Origin: Allocoleopsis franciscana PCC 7113
GTDB lineage: Bacteria; Cyanobacteriota; Cyanobacteriia; Cyanobacteriales; Coleofasciculaceae
Direction of reading: 5' to 3'
NCBI RefSeq assembly: GCF_000317515.1
Contig: NC_019738.1
Coordinates: 4,552,001 to 4,616,000, forward strand
DNA length: 64,000 nt
The notes below the pieces were generated by a model, which was not told the origin of the DNA, made no database searches, and saw only the letters and a list, made by a program, of their open reading frames with translations. The position numbers and the translations under genes were made by a program. Below are positions 53,974 to 62,886 of this stretch, piece by piece. How positions within the stretch are numbered: position 1 is the first letter of the stretch; every line of letters starts with the position of its first letter.

Positions 53974-54400
53974 AATAGGTTTTTAGTTTTTACGGCATTG
54001 CGAATGGGTACCGATTCGCTATATGTAGGGAGGCATCACTATGGCTTAAAGCAGTAGCCCCTTTTTGTTTATGATTTCAGCGAAAACTCGTCTTTTGCCT
54101 CTATCTGTCAGAAGAACATAGCAAAATTAAACATTTAAACCTAAGTTCTATTGGGTTGTTCAAGGGACTGACTGAATGATCTGAATATCCAAAAGTCCTA
54201 CCAACCCATAACAAAACGGGTGGGTTTATTCGCCGCCGCCCCGTCGTCATACCAAGTTGCGTTCAATCATAGTAGTTTGGGAGAGGCGGGGAACTAGGGG
54301 GAGAGAAAGTTACCTTTTTGGATGCAACTCGCTATCAAGAGTCGCTGTGGGCTGGAAACTCACCCCAAAAAAGCAACTACCTTAAGAATGGTGTAGCCAC
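53974..54400. other. Intergenic stretch
   Basis: About 430 bp between divergent genes with no ORF or RNA gene recognised. It contains a G-rich low-complexity patch (GGGAGAGGCGGGGAACTAGGGGGAG, 54281-54305) of a kind seen at several other intergenic sites here. Promoters for both flanking genes should lie here. Confidence 0.35.
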
Positions 54401-56242
54401 ATGAAAACAGCGACGCGACCTAATAATTTAGAAACTCTGGAGCATCTTTTACACGAAGGTTTCCAGTCTGACCTTTCACCGTTTGTCCCGGTTCAGGTTC
54501 AGTGTCGGCTTAAGGATGAGATGCTAGTGGTTCTGGCTCAACATCCAGCAGCGACGGTACCCGATGCACAACAAGTATTTAGCTCGATAGAGCAAACCAT
54601 ACAGGAGTATCAGTGGTCAGATAGCCACTCGGTCAAAATTTACTTGCGAGTAGAAGGCATTAAGTCGCCTTACGCGTTTTATTCGTTCAAAATAGAGCGT
54701 CGTGTCTCTGCCACCCCAACCGCTACACCCGTGGAAGAGGCACTCGATGCGCCCGACTCATCCGAATCTCTCCCTGAAGAGCATGAAGAGGCAATTGATA
54801 GTAACGAGGTAGAGACGGAAACGAGCCAAAGCTCAGAGGCTGCAACATCCGAATCAACGTCTCCTCACCCCTGGGACCAACCGATTCAGGAAGAAAATTC
54901 CCTGCTAGAGGAACCGCTTGAGGAAATTGTTGAACCAGGGAAAAGCAAGTCTAAAAAAACCCTGCTGCCGATTGTCGTCGCTGGGACTGGCTTAAGTTTG
55001 TTCATTTTCTTAACCAGCTTGTTTCTGTTGACTCGTCCCTGCGTGGTAGGGCAGTGTCAAGCCATTGCAGACGCTCAGGAGTTGAACCAGACGAGCCTAA
55101 AAAGGTTGCAAAAGCCTCTATCGGGAAAAGAGGTTTTAGAGGCTCAAGAGCAATTAATGGAAGCGATTCGGATATTACAATCCATTCCATTTTGGTCGGG
55201 TTCTTACGGGAAAGCCCAAGAGCAGCTTAAGGTGTATCAAGTTCAGGCTGAACGTGTTGAGCAGATGGTAACAGCACTACAGACAGCAGCTAGGGCGGGT
55301 CACAAAAGTGAAAATCCGCCTCATCCAACGGCGCGGTGGGTCGAAATTCAGGGTTTGTGGCGAGAGGCGATCGCACGGCTGGAAGAGTTACCGACGAATA
55401 GTAATCTTCAACCCTTGGCTCAGCAAAAAATTAAGGAATATAAGCAGAATTTGGCGGCGGCGAATCAGCGATTAGTGAAAGAGCGAAACTCTCAGCAACG
55501 TCTTCAAGAGGCAAAAGATGCGGCGTTGATTGCCGAAGCGCGTCAAGGAGTAGCTCAGTCGTTGGAAAATTGGCAACTGGTTTATTCCACCTGGCAGATA
55601 GCCATGAAGCGCCTCAAGCAGATTCCTCAAGGAACAACGGCTTATGAACAGGCACAGCAATTGTCGTCTTTGTATTTGCCGAAAATGTCCAGTGTGCAGG
55701 ACAAGAAAACTCAAGAGCAATTTGCCGTTAACGCTTATAACCAAGGACTTCAATTAGCGCAACTCGCCAAAAATGCTCAGTTTGATAATCAGTGGTCAGT
55801 TGCAGTGGTGAACTGGCGCAATGCGATAACTAACATGAATCAAGTTCCCAAAGACTCGTTTTACTACAGCAAGGCACAATCCCGCGTACAGTCTTACTCC
55901 AACGCTCTCAAGCAAGCCAAAGTTAAGTTGCAGTTAGCCATGAAGATGCAACAAACTCGCAGTGATTTAAAACAGACGTGCATGGGGAAAGTTCAAGTCT
56001 GCAACTTCGGGATTATCAACAATATCATCAAAGTTAGGCTAACACCTGCCTACACCAAGTTAGTGAAGCAAACTGCAAACTCTGCCCAAGTTAGAGGTGA
56101 CTCTAATGCTCAATCCAGTATTGTCAATCACATCTTAACCTTAGGAGAAGCGTTGGAAGCGATTAGTGATAATGCTCGTATGCGTTTGGAAGTTTATGAT
56201 GGGGATGGAACCTTAATCCAAACTCACGTCCCCGGCAGTTGA
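54401..56242 (+). CDS. Large single-pass membrane coiled-coil protein
   Basis: 613 residues, family not recognised. The N-terminal 100 residues look like a small folded domain (FVPVQVQCRLKDEMLVVLAQHPA, SVKIYLRVEGIKSPYAFYSFKIE). An acidic disordered linker (about 105-185) precedes one membrane helix (about 187-210, LLPIVVAGTGLSLFIFLTSLF). The remainder is helical with many Gln/Ala/Leu heptads and repeated W-x-x-A-I/M-x-x-L/M-x-Q-I/V-P units (LQSIPFWSG, LKQIPQGT, MNQVPKDS) that resemble TPR-like pairs. It lies upstream of cyanoexosortase genes on the same strand; a functional link is only contextual. Confidence 0.65.
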   Translation: MKTATRPNNLETLEHLLHEGFQSDLSPFVPVQVQCRLKDEMLVVLAQHPAATVPDAQQVFSSIEQTIQEYQWSDSHSVKIYLRVEGIKSPYAFYSFKIERRVSATPTATPVEEALDAPDSSESLPEEHEEAIDSNEVETETSQSSEAATSESTSPHPWDQPIQEENSLLEEPLEEIVEPGKSKSKKTLLPIVVAGTGLSLFIFLTSLFLLTRPCVVGQCQAIADAQELNQTSLKRLQKPLSGKEVLEAQEQLMEAIRILQSIPFWSGSYGKAQEQLKVYQVQAERVEQMVTALQTAARAGHKSENPPHPTARWVEIQGLWREAIARLEELPTNSNLQPLAQQKIKEYKQNLAAANQRLVKERNSQQRLQEAKDAALIAEARQGVAQSLENWQLVYSTWQIAMKRLKQIPQGTTAYEQAQQLSSLYLPKMSSVQDKKTQEQFAVNAYNQGLQLAQLAKNAQFDNQWSVAVVNWRNAITNMNQVPKDSFYYSKAQSRVQSYSNALKQAKVKLQLAMKMQQTRSDLKQTCMGKVQVCNFGIINNIIKVRLTPAYTKLVKQTANSAQVRGDSNAQSSIVNHILTLGEALEAISDNARMRLEVYDGDGTLIQTHVPGS

Positions 56243-56378
56243 TCCACTTCTCTATAAAGACCAGAGAGATGCTGAGAAAAGTACAAGGGAACAAGCAAAG
56301 GGTATTTTTCATAGCACTCTTCACGTCTTTTTTTCAATTACCAATTACCCATTACCCATTACCAACATCTAACCGAAT

Positions 56379-57233
56379 ATGACTCAACTGAGCAAGGTAA
56401 AAGTCTTACCAGGATTCAACTTCTGGATAGTTGGAATAGCTGTCGGTTTAATTGCACTCCACTTGACTTTAACCCTAAAGGCAAACAATTTGGATTTACT
56501 CAGTACCAGTCTTGTCTTTTGGGCGGCTGTCTCATCTCTAGTCTGGGATAAAAAAAATCAACTCCGTACAGAAAGTGGCATTTTCTCTACCTTTTTAGGC
56601 GCATCACTGCTAACTTCAGTACTTCTCAAGAGTGCCTCAGTACCGGGAAATGATATTTTTCTTCGCTTCTCGCCCTTTATTTCCGCCTTAAGTTTGGCTT
56701 TATTGGTATCGGGTGCCAAAGGATTAAAACAGTATTGGCAAGAACTGCTGCTCCTTGGTTTTATTAGCATTCCACAAGGTTTGGTACATCGATTCTTAGA
56801 TCTCAGTCTGTTAACCGCTAAATTCTCTGCTTCTCTGCTTAGTGGTTTGGGATTTTCAGTTGCTCGCCAAGGTATTTTTATCACCCTGCCAACCGCAAAA
56901 GTAGAGGTAGCTTCGGGCTGTAGTGGAGTGAATGGTATGCTTCAGTTACTGGGACTTTCTTTGCTTTTCTTATTTATGTTTCCCCAAACCAATCGGAAAC
57001 AGAAAATTTTTCTGCCATTTCTGGCTGTGTTTATTGCTTTTATTGTTAATGGCATTCGGGTTGCCATCTTAACTCTACTTGTCGCAAACTCAAATTCAGA
57101 AGCCTTTGATTATTGGCACTTAGGAACTGGCTCTCAAATCTTTCCTCTGATTGGGGTATTCATTTTTGGCTTGTTTTGTTGGTTTTTCATCCTAAGAAAG
57201 CCAGCCAAAACTCAACTAAAGTCTGAAGGATAA
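56379..57233 (+). CDS. Cyanoexosortase A
   Basis: A 284-residue multi-pass membrane protease/transpeptidase with about eight helices. The exosortase active-site set is present: Cys181 in VEVASGCSGVNGML, Arg227 in IVNGIRVAIL and His247 in DYWHLGTGSQIFPL. Exosortases recognise PEP-CTERM-type tails and attach or process the cargo during export, often with exopolysaccharide. The partner protein follows 33 bp downstream. No protein with a PEP-CTERM tail was seen in the window, so its substrates are encoded elsewhere. Confidence 0.9.
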   Translation: MTQLSKVKVLPGFNFWIVGIAVGLIALHLTLTLKANNLDLLSTSLVFWAAVSSLVWDKKNQLRTESGIFSTFLGASLLTSVLLKSASVPGNDIFLRFSPFISALSLALLVSGAKGLKQYWQELLLLGFISIPQGLVHRFLDLSLLTAKFSASLLSGLGFSVARQGIFITLPTAKVEVASGCSGVNGMLQLLGLSLLFLFMFPQTNRKQKIFLPFLAVFIAFIVNGIRVAILTLLVANSNSEAFDYWHLGTGSQIFPLIGVFIFGLFCWFFILRKPAKTQLKSEG

Positions 57234-57266
57234 AACACGACATTGTTCTGAAAAATTATATCAGCC

Positions 57267-57941
57267 GTGTCAATTTTGATGAGTTCATGGAAAACGATTA
57301 GAATTTGGCTGCTGGGGGTTCTTTTTATTGGGGTTTTGTGCGTTCTGGTTAAGTCAATTGTTTTTCCGCCTAGCCAGCAATCAAGCGTAACTCCTTTTGT
57401 TTTTCCTAGTACAATTCCCTTACCTCAGTGGCAGTTGGTAGATAGTGTACCGTTGAAAATCACGGATGATTCGACTTTTTTAGCGAGTCGGCGTTATCGA
57501 TATCAACAAAATCCCCTCACCCTGACTATTGATATGCATTATATTATTCAATCATCAGGGGATGTTCAAGATTTTTTAAAAAAGCATATTTTCTCGGAAA
57601 AATCGGGCGCATCAATTCTCATTAAGGAAAAATCAGGTGTGGGTTTTCATGCTCTTTTCACTAAGGAAGGAACAGCTTACCTCACTTCTTGTATTAATCC
57701 GCGTGGTGGTAGTACTGTAACGTTTGATCAATTTAGAGAAAACCGGAATGTTTATGATGTCAAGCCGGGTCGTATAATGCTTTGGTTACTTGGTTTTCAA
57801 GAATTGCGAGACTTCCGCTGTATGTGGAATATGCTGTCTGTGCCTGTGGAGAGAAATCAACGGGAGGAAGCTTATTCTCTTTTGGAATCTGTATGGTTTT
57901 CTTGGTATGCATGGTGGCAGCCACGGTTCCCGAAACCTTAG
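57267..57941 (+). CDS. Cyanoexosortase A system-associated protein
   Basis: A 224-residue protein with one N-terminal membrane helix (TIRIWLLGVLFIGVLCVLVKSIVF) and an EpsI-like periplasmic domain (LPLQWQL-type IPLPQWQLVDSVPLK, ASRRYRYQQNPLTLTIDMHYI). The GTG at 57267 or the ATG at 57279 (MSSWKTIRIW) may be the start. It follows the cyanoexosortase gene by 33 bp and should act with it at the membrane. The second half contains two Cys (SCINPRGG, DFRCMWN) that could pair. Confidence 0.82.
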   Translation: MSILMSSWKTIRIWLLGVLFIGVLCVLVKSIVFPPSQQSSVTPFVFPSTIPLPQWQLVDSVPLKITDDSTFLASRRYRYQQNPLTLTIDMHYIIQSSGDVQDFLKKHIFSEKSGASILIKEKSGVGFHALFTKEGTAYLTSCINPRGGSTVTFDQFRENRNVYDVKPGRIMLWLLGFQELRDFRCMWNMLSVPVERNQREEAYSLLESVWFSWYAWWQPRFPKP

Positions 57942-57981
57942 AGGGGGATACTTGAAATTGTAGGAAGACTAGAAAAATAGC

Positions 57982-58194
57982 CTATTTGCGAACGCGGCGT
58001 TTAGTTTCTTCGTGCCAATAAGCTGTTAAAAGCTGGAATTCTGGCAGTTGATTCTGACAAACTACACAAAGACCTCTGAGAGTATCGGTAAACCGAAAGT
58101 AAGGAGTCTGCCTCAAAATTCGGTCAGTCAGTGTATAAATTACTGCTCCTTTGTTGTAGTGCTTGCACCCATACATCAGAGCAACTTGAATCAT
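57982..58194 (-). CDS. Small Cys-containing hypothetical protein
   Basis: A 70-residue ORF, MIQVALMYGCKHYNKGAVIY followed by a helical middle and LCVVCQNQLPEFQLLTAYWHEETKRRV. A Cys near residue 10 and the CVVC pair, with two His, could bind a metal. The composition is protein-like and its frame fits better than the overlapping plus-strand ORF. No ribosome-binding site is obvious and no family is recognised. Confidence 0.45.
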   Translation of the reverse strand: MIQVALMYGCKHYNKGAVIYTLTDRILRQTPYFRFTDTLRGLCVVCQNQLPEFQLLTAYWHEETKRRVRK

Positions 58195-58574
58195 GGCGTT
58201 ACTAATTGCTCATTGCTGCTGGCGGCGTTGGACGTGATTGCTGTCTTTGTGTTTAGGTGCAATTTTAAGATTGCCGATTTTGTCCTTGTTGGCGTAGTGT
58301 CGAACTGGCGCACTGGTTACACAAGCAAAGGGTCAACTTTGTGTTTCGCCAAAAGAAAGACACAACCTTTCGGCAAAATCGACAAAAATTTAAGCTGCTG
58401 TCTCAGAAAGAGATTATCATAATTTATCAATAAAATCTGTTTATCTATAGGTTGCGCCGCTTACAAATAATTGGTAATAAAATAAAAAATTTTTTACAAC
58501 AAAAAAAAATAGCCTGTTTAAAGATATAATCTGAACCTAATTATCAAGTCCTGCCAGTCCTAAAATTTTTTAAA
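58195..58574. other. Intergenic stretch upstream of the ParA-like gene
   Basis: About 380 bp without a convincing gene. The last 150 bp are very AT-rich (runs of A and T near 58480-58510) and should hold the promoter of the ParA-like gene. Imperfect inverted sequences around GCCGATTTTGTC and CGGCAAAATCGAC (58275-58385) could form a weak long hairpin. Confidence 0.35.
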
Positions 58575-59330
58575 ATGCCTAAGGTTGTCTCAATTCACTC
58601 ATACCGGGGTGGCACCGGCAAATCAAACTTCACAGCTAACCTGGCAACAACAATTGCCATGCAAGGGAATCGAGTAGGTATCGTTGACACCGATGTTCCT
58701 TCCCCTGGAATTCACAATCTTTTCAGCTTAGAGCCAGAAAATACAAACAAGACGCTCAATCATTATCTGTGGGGCGAAATTCCGATAGAAGAAGCTGCCT
58801 ATGATGTTAGTGCGAATGTCGAACTTAAAGGGGATGGCAAGATTTTTCTAGTTCCTTCTAGCTTCAAAGCCGATGATATTGCCCGAATTCTCAAGGAGGG
58901 ATACGATGTAAGCTTATTGCATGATGGGTTTCGCAAGTTGGTGAAGGGTCTGCAACTCGACTATCTGTTCATTGATACGCACCCAGGTTTATCGAAAGAA
59001 ACCTTTCTTTCTATTGCCATCTCTCATATCTTAATTTTGATTTTGCGTCCTGATAAACAGGATTATCAAGGGACAGCCGTGACGGTGGATGTGGCTAAGC
59101 AGCTCAAGGTTCGCAAAATGCTACTAGCGATCAACAAGGTATTAAGCAAACTCAATTTTGATGCCTTGCAGCAAAAGGTGGAAGAAACTTACAACCTCCC
59201 GGTAGCCGGGATTTTCCCCTTGTCAGAAGATGTGGTGCAGCTAGCAAGCGAAGGCGTTTTCTGCATTAAGAACCCCGACCATGTTGTGAGCAAAGAATTT
59301 AGAAAGGTAGCACAGCAGATTATGGCCTAA
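58575..59330 (+). CDS. ParA/MinD-like P-loop ATPase
   Basis: A 251-residue protein. It starts MPKVVSIHSYRGGTGKSNFT, a deviant Walker A with RGGTGKS where KGGxGKT/S is usual; the signature lysine is therefore Arg-substituted at its first position, while the P-loop Lys is kept. VGIVDTDVPSPGIHNLF is the A' motif and YLFIDTHPGLSKETFLS the Walker B. The C-terminus (FPLSEDVVQLASEGVFCIKNPDHVVSKEFRKVAQQI) resembles MinD-type proteins without a membrane amphipathic helix. It probably positions or regulates a large complex. The following genes on the same strand are glutaminase and a dCache receptor. Confidence 0.87.
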   Translation: MPKVVSIHSYRGGTGKSNFTANLATTIAMQGNRVGIVDTDVPSPGIHNLFSLEPENTNKTLNHYLWGEIPIEEAAYDVSANVELKGDGKIFLVPSSFKADDIARILKEGYDVSLLHDGFRKLVKGLQLDYLFIDTHPGLSKETFLSIAISHILILILRPDKQDYQGTAVTVDVAKQLKVRKMLLAINKVLSKLNFDALQQKVEETYNLPVAGIFPLSEDVVQLASEGVFCIKNPDHVVSKEFRKVAQQIMA

Positions 59331-59489
59331 TACTATTTGGGTTTAGACCGGGTACATTTAACATTTTGAACCCCTTCACTGGCAAGGCTGGAAAAATCCA
59401 GAATTCAAAATCCAAAAGGGTATAAACCCTAGCTACTGGCACCGAAAATTACCGTTCATTTCCACGTACTTACCTAGATGCTTTGTAAT

Positions 59490-60521
59490 ATGGCAGAAAA
59501 ACACGATTTTCAGTCCCTAGCTAGTTCCATTCAGGCGGTTGCTTCTCCATTTCGTTCCTATCTAAACGATCTTCATGAAAAATATCAATCCCTGAATGAA
59601 GGTACTGTTGCTGACTATATTCCTGAACTCGCTTTAGCTGACCCTAATTGGTTCGGGATTTGTGCTGTAACCGTAGAGGGTCAGGTGTTTGAGGTGGGTA
59701 ATTGCAAACAATTATTCACCATTCAGTCTATTTCCAAGGCGTTTGTTTATGGCTTGGCGCTGGAAGATCATGGTCGAGAGTATGTCAATAGCAAGGTCAG
59801 TGTCGAGCCAACGGGAGAAGCGTTCAACTCCATTGTTCTCGATGAGAAGACCAATCGTCCTTATAACCCCATGGTGAATGCAGGAGCGATCGCCACTGCT
59901 GATTTAATTAAAGGTAATGGTGGAACCGAACGGCTTAAACGCCTCCTAGATATGTTTCAGCGTTATACCGGACGAGAGCATGATATTAATGTGCCAGTCT
60001 TCTTGTCGGAGAAAGCCACGGGTCATCGAAATCGCGCGATCGCCTACTTAATGCGGAATTTTGGCATGATTAGTGAGCAAATTGATGAAACCCTTGACCT
60101 TTACTTTCAGCAATGTTCGATGATGGTTAATGGTCGTGATCTAGCGATGATGGCTGCAACCCTAGCCAATGGTGGCATGAACCCAATCACCCAAGAACGT
60201 GCGATTGATGAGCGCTATGTCCAGGATGTGATTAGTGTGATGCTCACCTGTGGGATGTACGACTACTCTGGAGAGTGGACTTATCGAGTGGGGATGCCTG
60301 CCAAAAGCGGAGTTGGCGGTGGTATTACAGCCGTTGTTCCGGGGAAACTAGGAATTGGCACATTCTCACCACCGTTAGATGTAAAGGGAAATAGCGTCAG
60401 AGGCATCAAAGTTTGCGAAAACCTCTCTAGAGATTTTGGCTTACACCTGTTTAATGCTGCCAAACCCGAACGAGATTTGGAGGCTTGGATTGAAGGTAGC
60501 GATTCGATTGATAGTTGGTAG
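59490..60521 (+). CDS. glsA: Glutaminase A
   Basis: A 343-residue serine-dependent beta-lactamase-like enzyme that converts glutamine to glutamate and ammonia. The catalytic Ser80 and Lys83 are in [16 protein letters not shown]. Also seen are [18 protein letters not shown]-type [21 protein letters not shown] and [26 protein letters not shown]. The ATG at 59490 (MAEKHDF) is preferred over an in-frame ATG at 59478, but the choice is not certain. The gene ends close to the next gene. Confidence 0.95.
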   Translation: MAEKHDFQSLASSIQAVASPFRSYLNDLHEKYQSLNEGTVADYIPELALADPNWFGICAVTVEGQVFEVGNCKQLFTIQSISKAFVYGLALEDHGREYVNSKVSVEPTGEAFNSIVLDEKTNRPYNPMVNAGAIATADLIKGNGGTERLKRLLDMFQRYTGREHDINVPVFLSEKATGHRNRAIAYLMRNFGMISEQIDETLDLYFQQCSMMVNGRDLAMMAATLANGGMNPITQERAIDERYVQDVISVMLTCGMYDYSGEWTYRVGMPAKSGVGGGITAVVPGKLGIGTFSPPLDVKGNSVRGIKVCENLSRDFGLHLFNAAKPERDLEAWIEGSDSIDSW

Positions 60522-60589
60522 TCCCTACAGCATGGCTTAATTGCATTTTTATCTCAGTCATTGATTCAGAACCAAAAAGAAGTAGTATT

Positions 60590-62845
60590 GTGTCTAGCCA
60601 GCTTTTAAACCCCTCATCGCCTCTAACCTCTAGCCAAAAAAACTTAAACTGGTTAACGTCTAAACTTCCAAAGAAGTTTCGTCTCCGAGCCGTTCTGGTT
60701 GTTCCTTTTATCATTCCCATCTTTGTATCGACTGGATTAGTAGGGTGGCTCTCCTTCCGTAATGGACAAAGAGCGATCGATGACCTCGCGACTCAGTTGA
60801 ATAGCGAAATTAGTAATCGCATCCAGCAGCACGTTTTGAGCTATCTCAATAAATCTCATCAAGTTTTACAAATAACGAATGCTGGCATCCAAAGTGACAA
60901 CTTAAAACTGAATAATTTTGCCGCTTTACAGCGCTATTTTTGGCGAATTGTGCAAAACGGTGAGACGGAGACGTATCTGTCCTTTGGTAATGAGCAAGGG
61001 GAGTTTGTGGGGGTCGAGCATTTAGAAAATGGTAGATTTCAGCTCAAGATTCGGACTCAAGAGATTGCACCGAAACGTGACGTTTACTTTCTTGACGATC
61101 AAGGCAATCGCGCAATACTGGCGAACCGTGCTGAGTACGATCCTCGCCAGCGTCCTTGGTATCAGGCGGCTAAGCAAACTGGTAAACCGACATGGAGTCC
61201 AATTTATCCTTTTTTCTCTCGTAAGAATACCTCTTTGGGCATTTCGTCAGTGATGCCTATCTTTGAGTCAACAGACAAATTATTGGGAGTTTTATGTATT
61301 AATGTAACCTTAACGCGAATTACAGAATTTCTCGAAAACTTACGGATTAGTCCTCATGGACAGAGCTTTGTGCTCGAGCGATCGGGAGACTTAGTAGTTA
61401 GCTCGAAAATTCAACAACCCTTCCTCGTTAAAGGAGAGGGAGATAACCGTGAGATCGAGCGAATTAAAGCGATAAGTAGCAATAATTCAACGGTACGGGC
61501 AACCACCCAACATTTAGTAGAACGTTTTGGCAATCTCAGTGCCATTAATAGCAGCCAAAATTTTAAATTTAAAATGGAGGGGGCATGGCAATATGTCCAG
61601 GTACTTCCCTGCCAGGATGAGCGGGGTATTGATTGGCTGATTGTTGTTGTCGTTCCTGAATCTGATTTCATGGGACAAATCAATGCTAATACCCGTACAA
61701 CAATTTTATTATGTTTAGTTACACTCGTTGTAGCTACAACAATCGGTATTCTCACAGCTCGCTGGATTAGTCAACAGATTCTTAAGTTAAACAATGCTTC
61801 TCAAGAAATTGCCAGGGGTGACCTGAATCAAAACATTGAAGTCAACGGCATTATTGAGATAGAAAATCTTTCAGCTTCATTTAACAGTATGGCTCATCAA
61901 CTGCAAGAGTCATTTGATAGCCTAGAAGCAAAAAATGCCGACTTAGAGCAGGCGAAAGAAGCCTTAGCCCAGGCAAAAGAACAACTAGAGGCTGTTTTAA
62001 ATGCCGTACCCGGATCGATTTCTTGGGTGGATTCTAATGGACTCTACCTTGGCGTTAATCGGCATCTCGCTGAAAGCTTGAACCTAACCCCAGATAGCAT
62101 TGTTGGGAAAGAAATTGGCTTTTTCAAAAATAGCTCACAGTATGCTGAGTTTATGCATCAGTTTCTTGCCAGCGCTGAATCCTCTAGCTCTCAAGAAATT
62201 CTGGTAAACGTTAATGGCTCTGTCCGATATTATCTGATGGCCGTGCAGAAATATCAGCAGGGTACAGCTACGGTATCTGTAGGAATTGATGTTACCAAGC
62301 GTAGACAGGCACAGGAAGCTTTAAGGATTGCTGAAGAAAATTATCGCAGTATCTTTGAAAATGCCCTGGAAGGGATTTTTCAGTCCACATCTGATGGACA
62401 CTACATTAGTATCAATCCAGCGATGGCACGCCTTCATGGATACGATTCTCCGGATGACATGATGGTCAGTGTGACAGAGATTGGTCGTCAACTTTATGTT
62501 GACCCTAGCTGTCGCAGTGAGTTCAAGCGCTTGATGCAAGAAAAGGGAGAAGTCAACAGCTTTGTATATCAGGTTTATCGGAAAGATAGCAGTATTATTT
62601 GGGTGGAGGAGAATACAAGAGCTGTCCGTGATACCTATGGAAATGTGCTGTACTACGAAGGCATCATTCAAGACATCTCCAAACGCAAGCAGGAAGAAGA
62701 TGCACTCAAACGTCAACTCCAAGAATTACGCATTGAGATTGACCAGCAAAAGCGGAAACAGGATGTTGCGGAGATTACTCAATCTGACTACTTCCAGGAG
62801 TTGCAGGCTGCTGTAGAACGATTACGATTTGACGAGGATTGGTAA
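60590..62845 (+). CDS. Transmembrane receptor: dCache-HAMP-PAS-PAS, no kinase domain
   Basis: 751 residues from the GTG at 60590 (the frame is open to a TTG at 60515, overlapping glsA). It has a first membrane helix (AVLVVPFIIPIFVSTGLVGWLSF), a large dCache-like periplasmic domain (about 50-365, with DQRPWYQAAKQTGKPTWSPIY and FESTDKLLGVLCINVTLTRIT), a second helix (TTILLCLVTLVVATTIGILTA), HAMP (ISQQILKLNNASQEIARGDLNQNIEV), two PAS units (about 465-565 and 590-700) and a coiled-coil end. No HisKA, GGDEF or cyclase domain follows. It probably signals through a partner, possibly the AAA/cyclase-like protein convergent with it. Confidence 0.85.
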   Translation: MSSQLLNPSSPLTSSQKNLNWLTSKLPKKFRLRAVLVVPFIIPIFVSTGLVGWLSFRNGQRAIDDLATQLNSEISNRIQQHVLSYLNKSHQVLQITNAGIQSDNLKLNNFAALQRYFWRIVQNGETETYLSFGNEQGEFVGVEHLENGRFQLKIRTQEIAPKRDVYFLDDQGNRAILANRAEYDPRQRPWYQAAKQTGKPTWSPIYPFFSRKNTSLGISSVMPIFESTDKLLGVLCINVTLTRITEFLENLRISPHGQSFVLERSGDLVVSSKIQQPFLVKGEGDNREIERIKAISSNNSTVRATTQHLVERFGNLSAINSSQNFKFKMEGAWQYVQVLPCQDERGIDWLIVVVVPESDFMGQINANTRTTILLCLVTLVVATTIGILTARWISQQILKLNNASQEIARGDLNQNIEVNGIIEIENLSASFNSMAHQLQESFDSLEAKNADLEQAKEALAQAKEQLEAVLNAVPGSISWVDSNGLYLGVNRHLAESLNLTPDSIVGKEIGFFKNSSQYAEFMHQFLASAESSSSQEILVNVNGSVRYYLMAVQKYQQGTATVSVGIDVTKRRQAQEALRIAEENYRSIFENALEGIFQSTSDGHYISINPAMARLHGYDSPDDMMVSVTEIGRQLYVDPSCRSEFKRLMQEKGEVNSFVYQVYRKDSSIIWVEENTRAVRDTYGNVLYYEGIIQDISKRKQEEDALKRQLQELRIEIDQQKRKQDVAEITQSDYFQELQAAVERLRFDEDW

Positions 62846-62886
62846 TCCGTTTTCAGTTACATGTACCACACACTAAGAACACGATA

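Noticed and set aside
58048-58422. 124-codon plus-strand ORF before the ParA-like gene
   Set aside because: It overlaps the more protein-like minus-strand ORF, crosses AT-rich promoter sequence and has no recognisable features.
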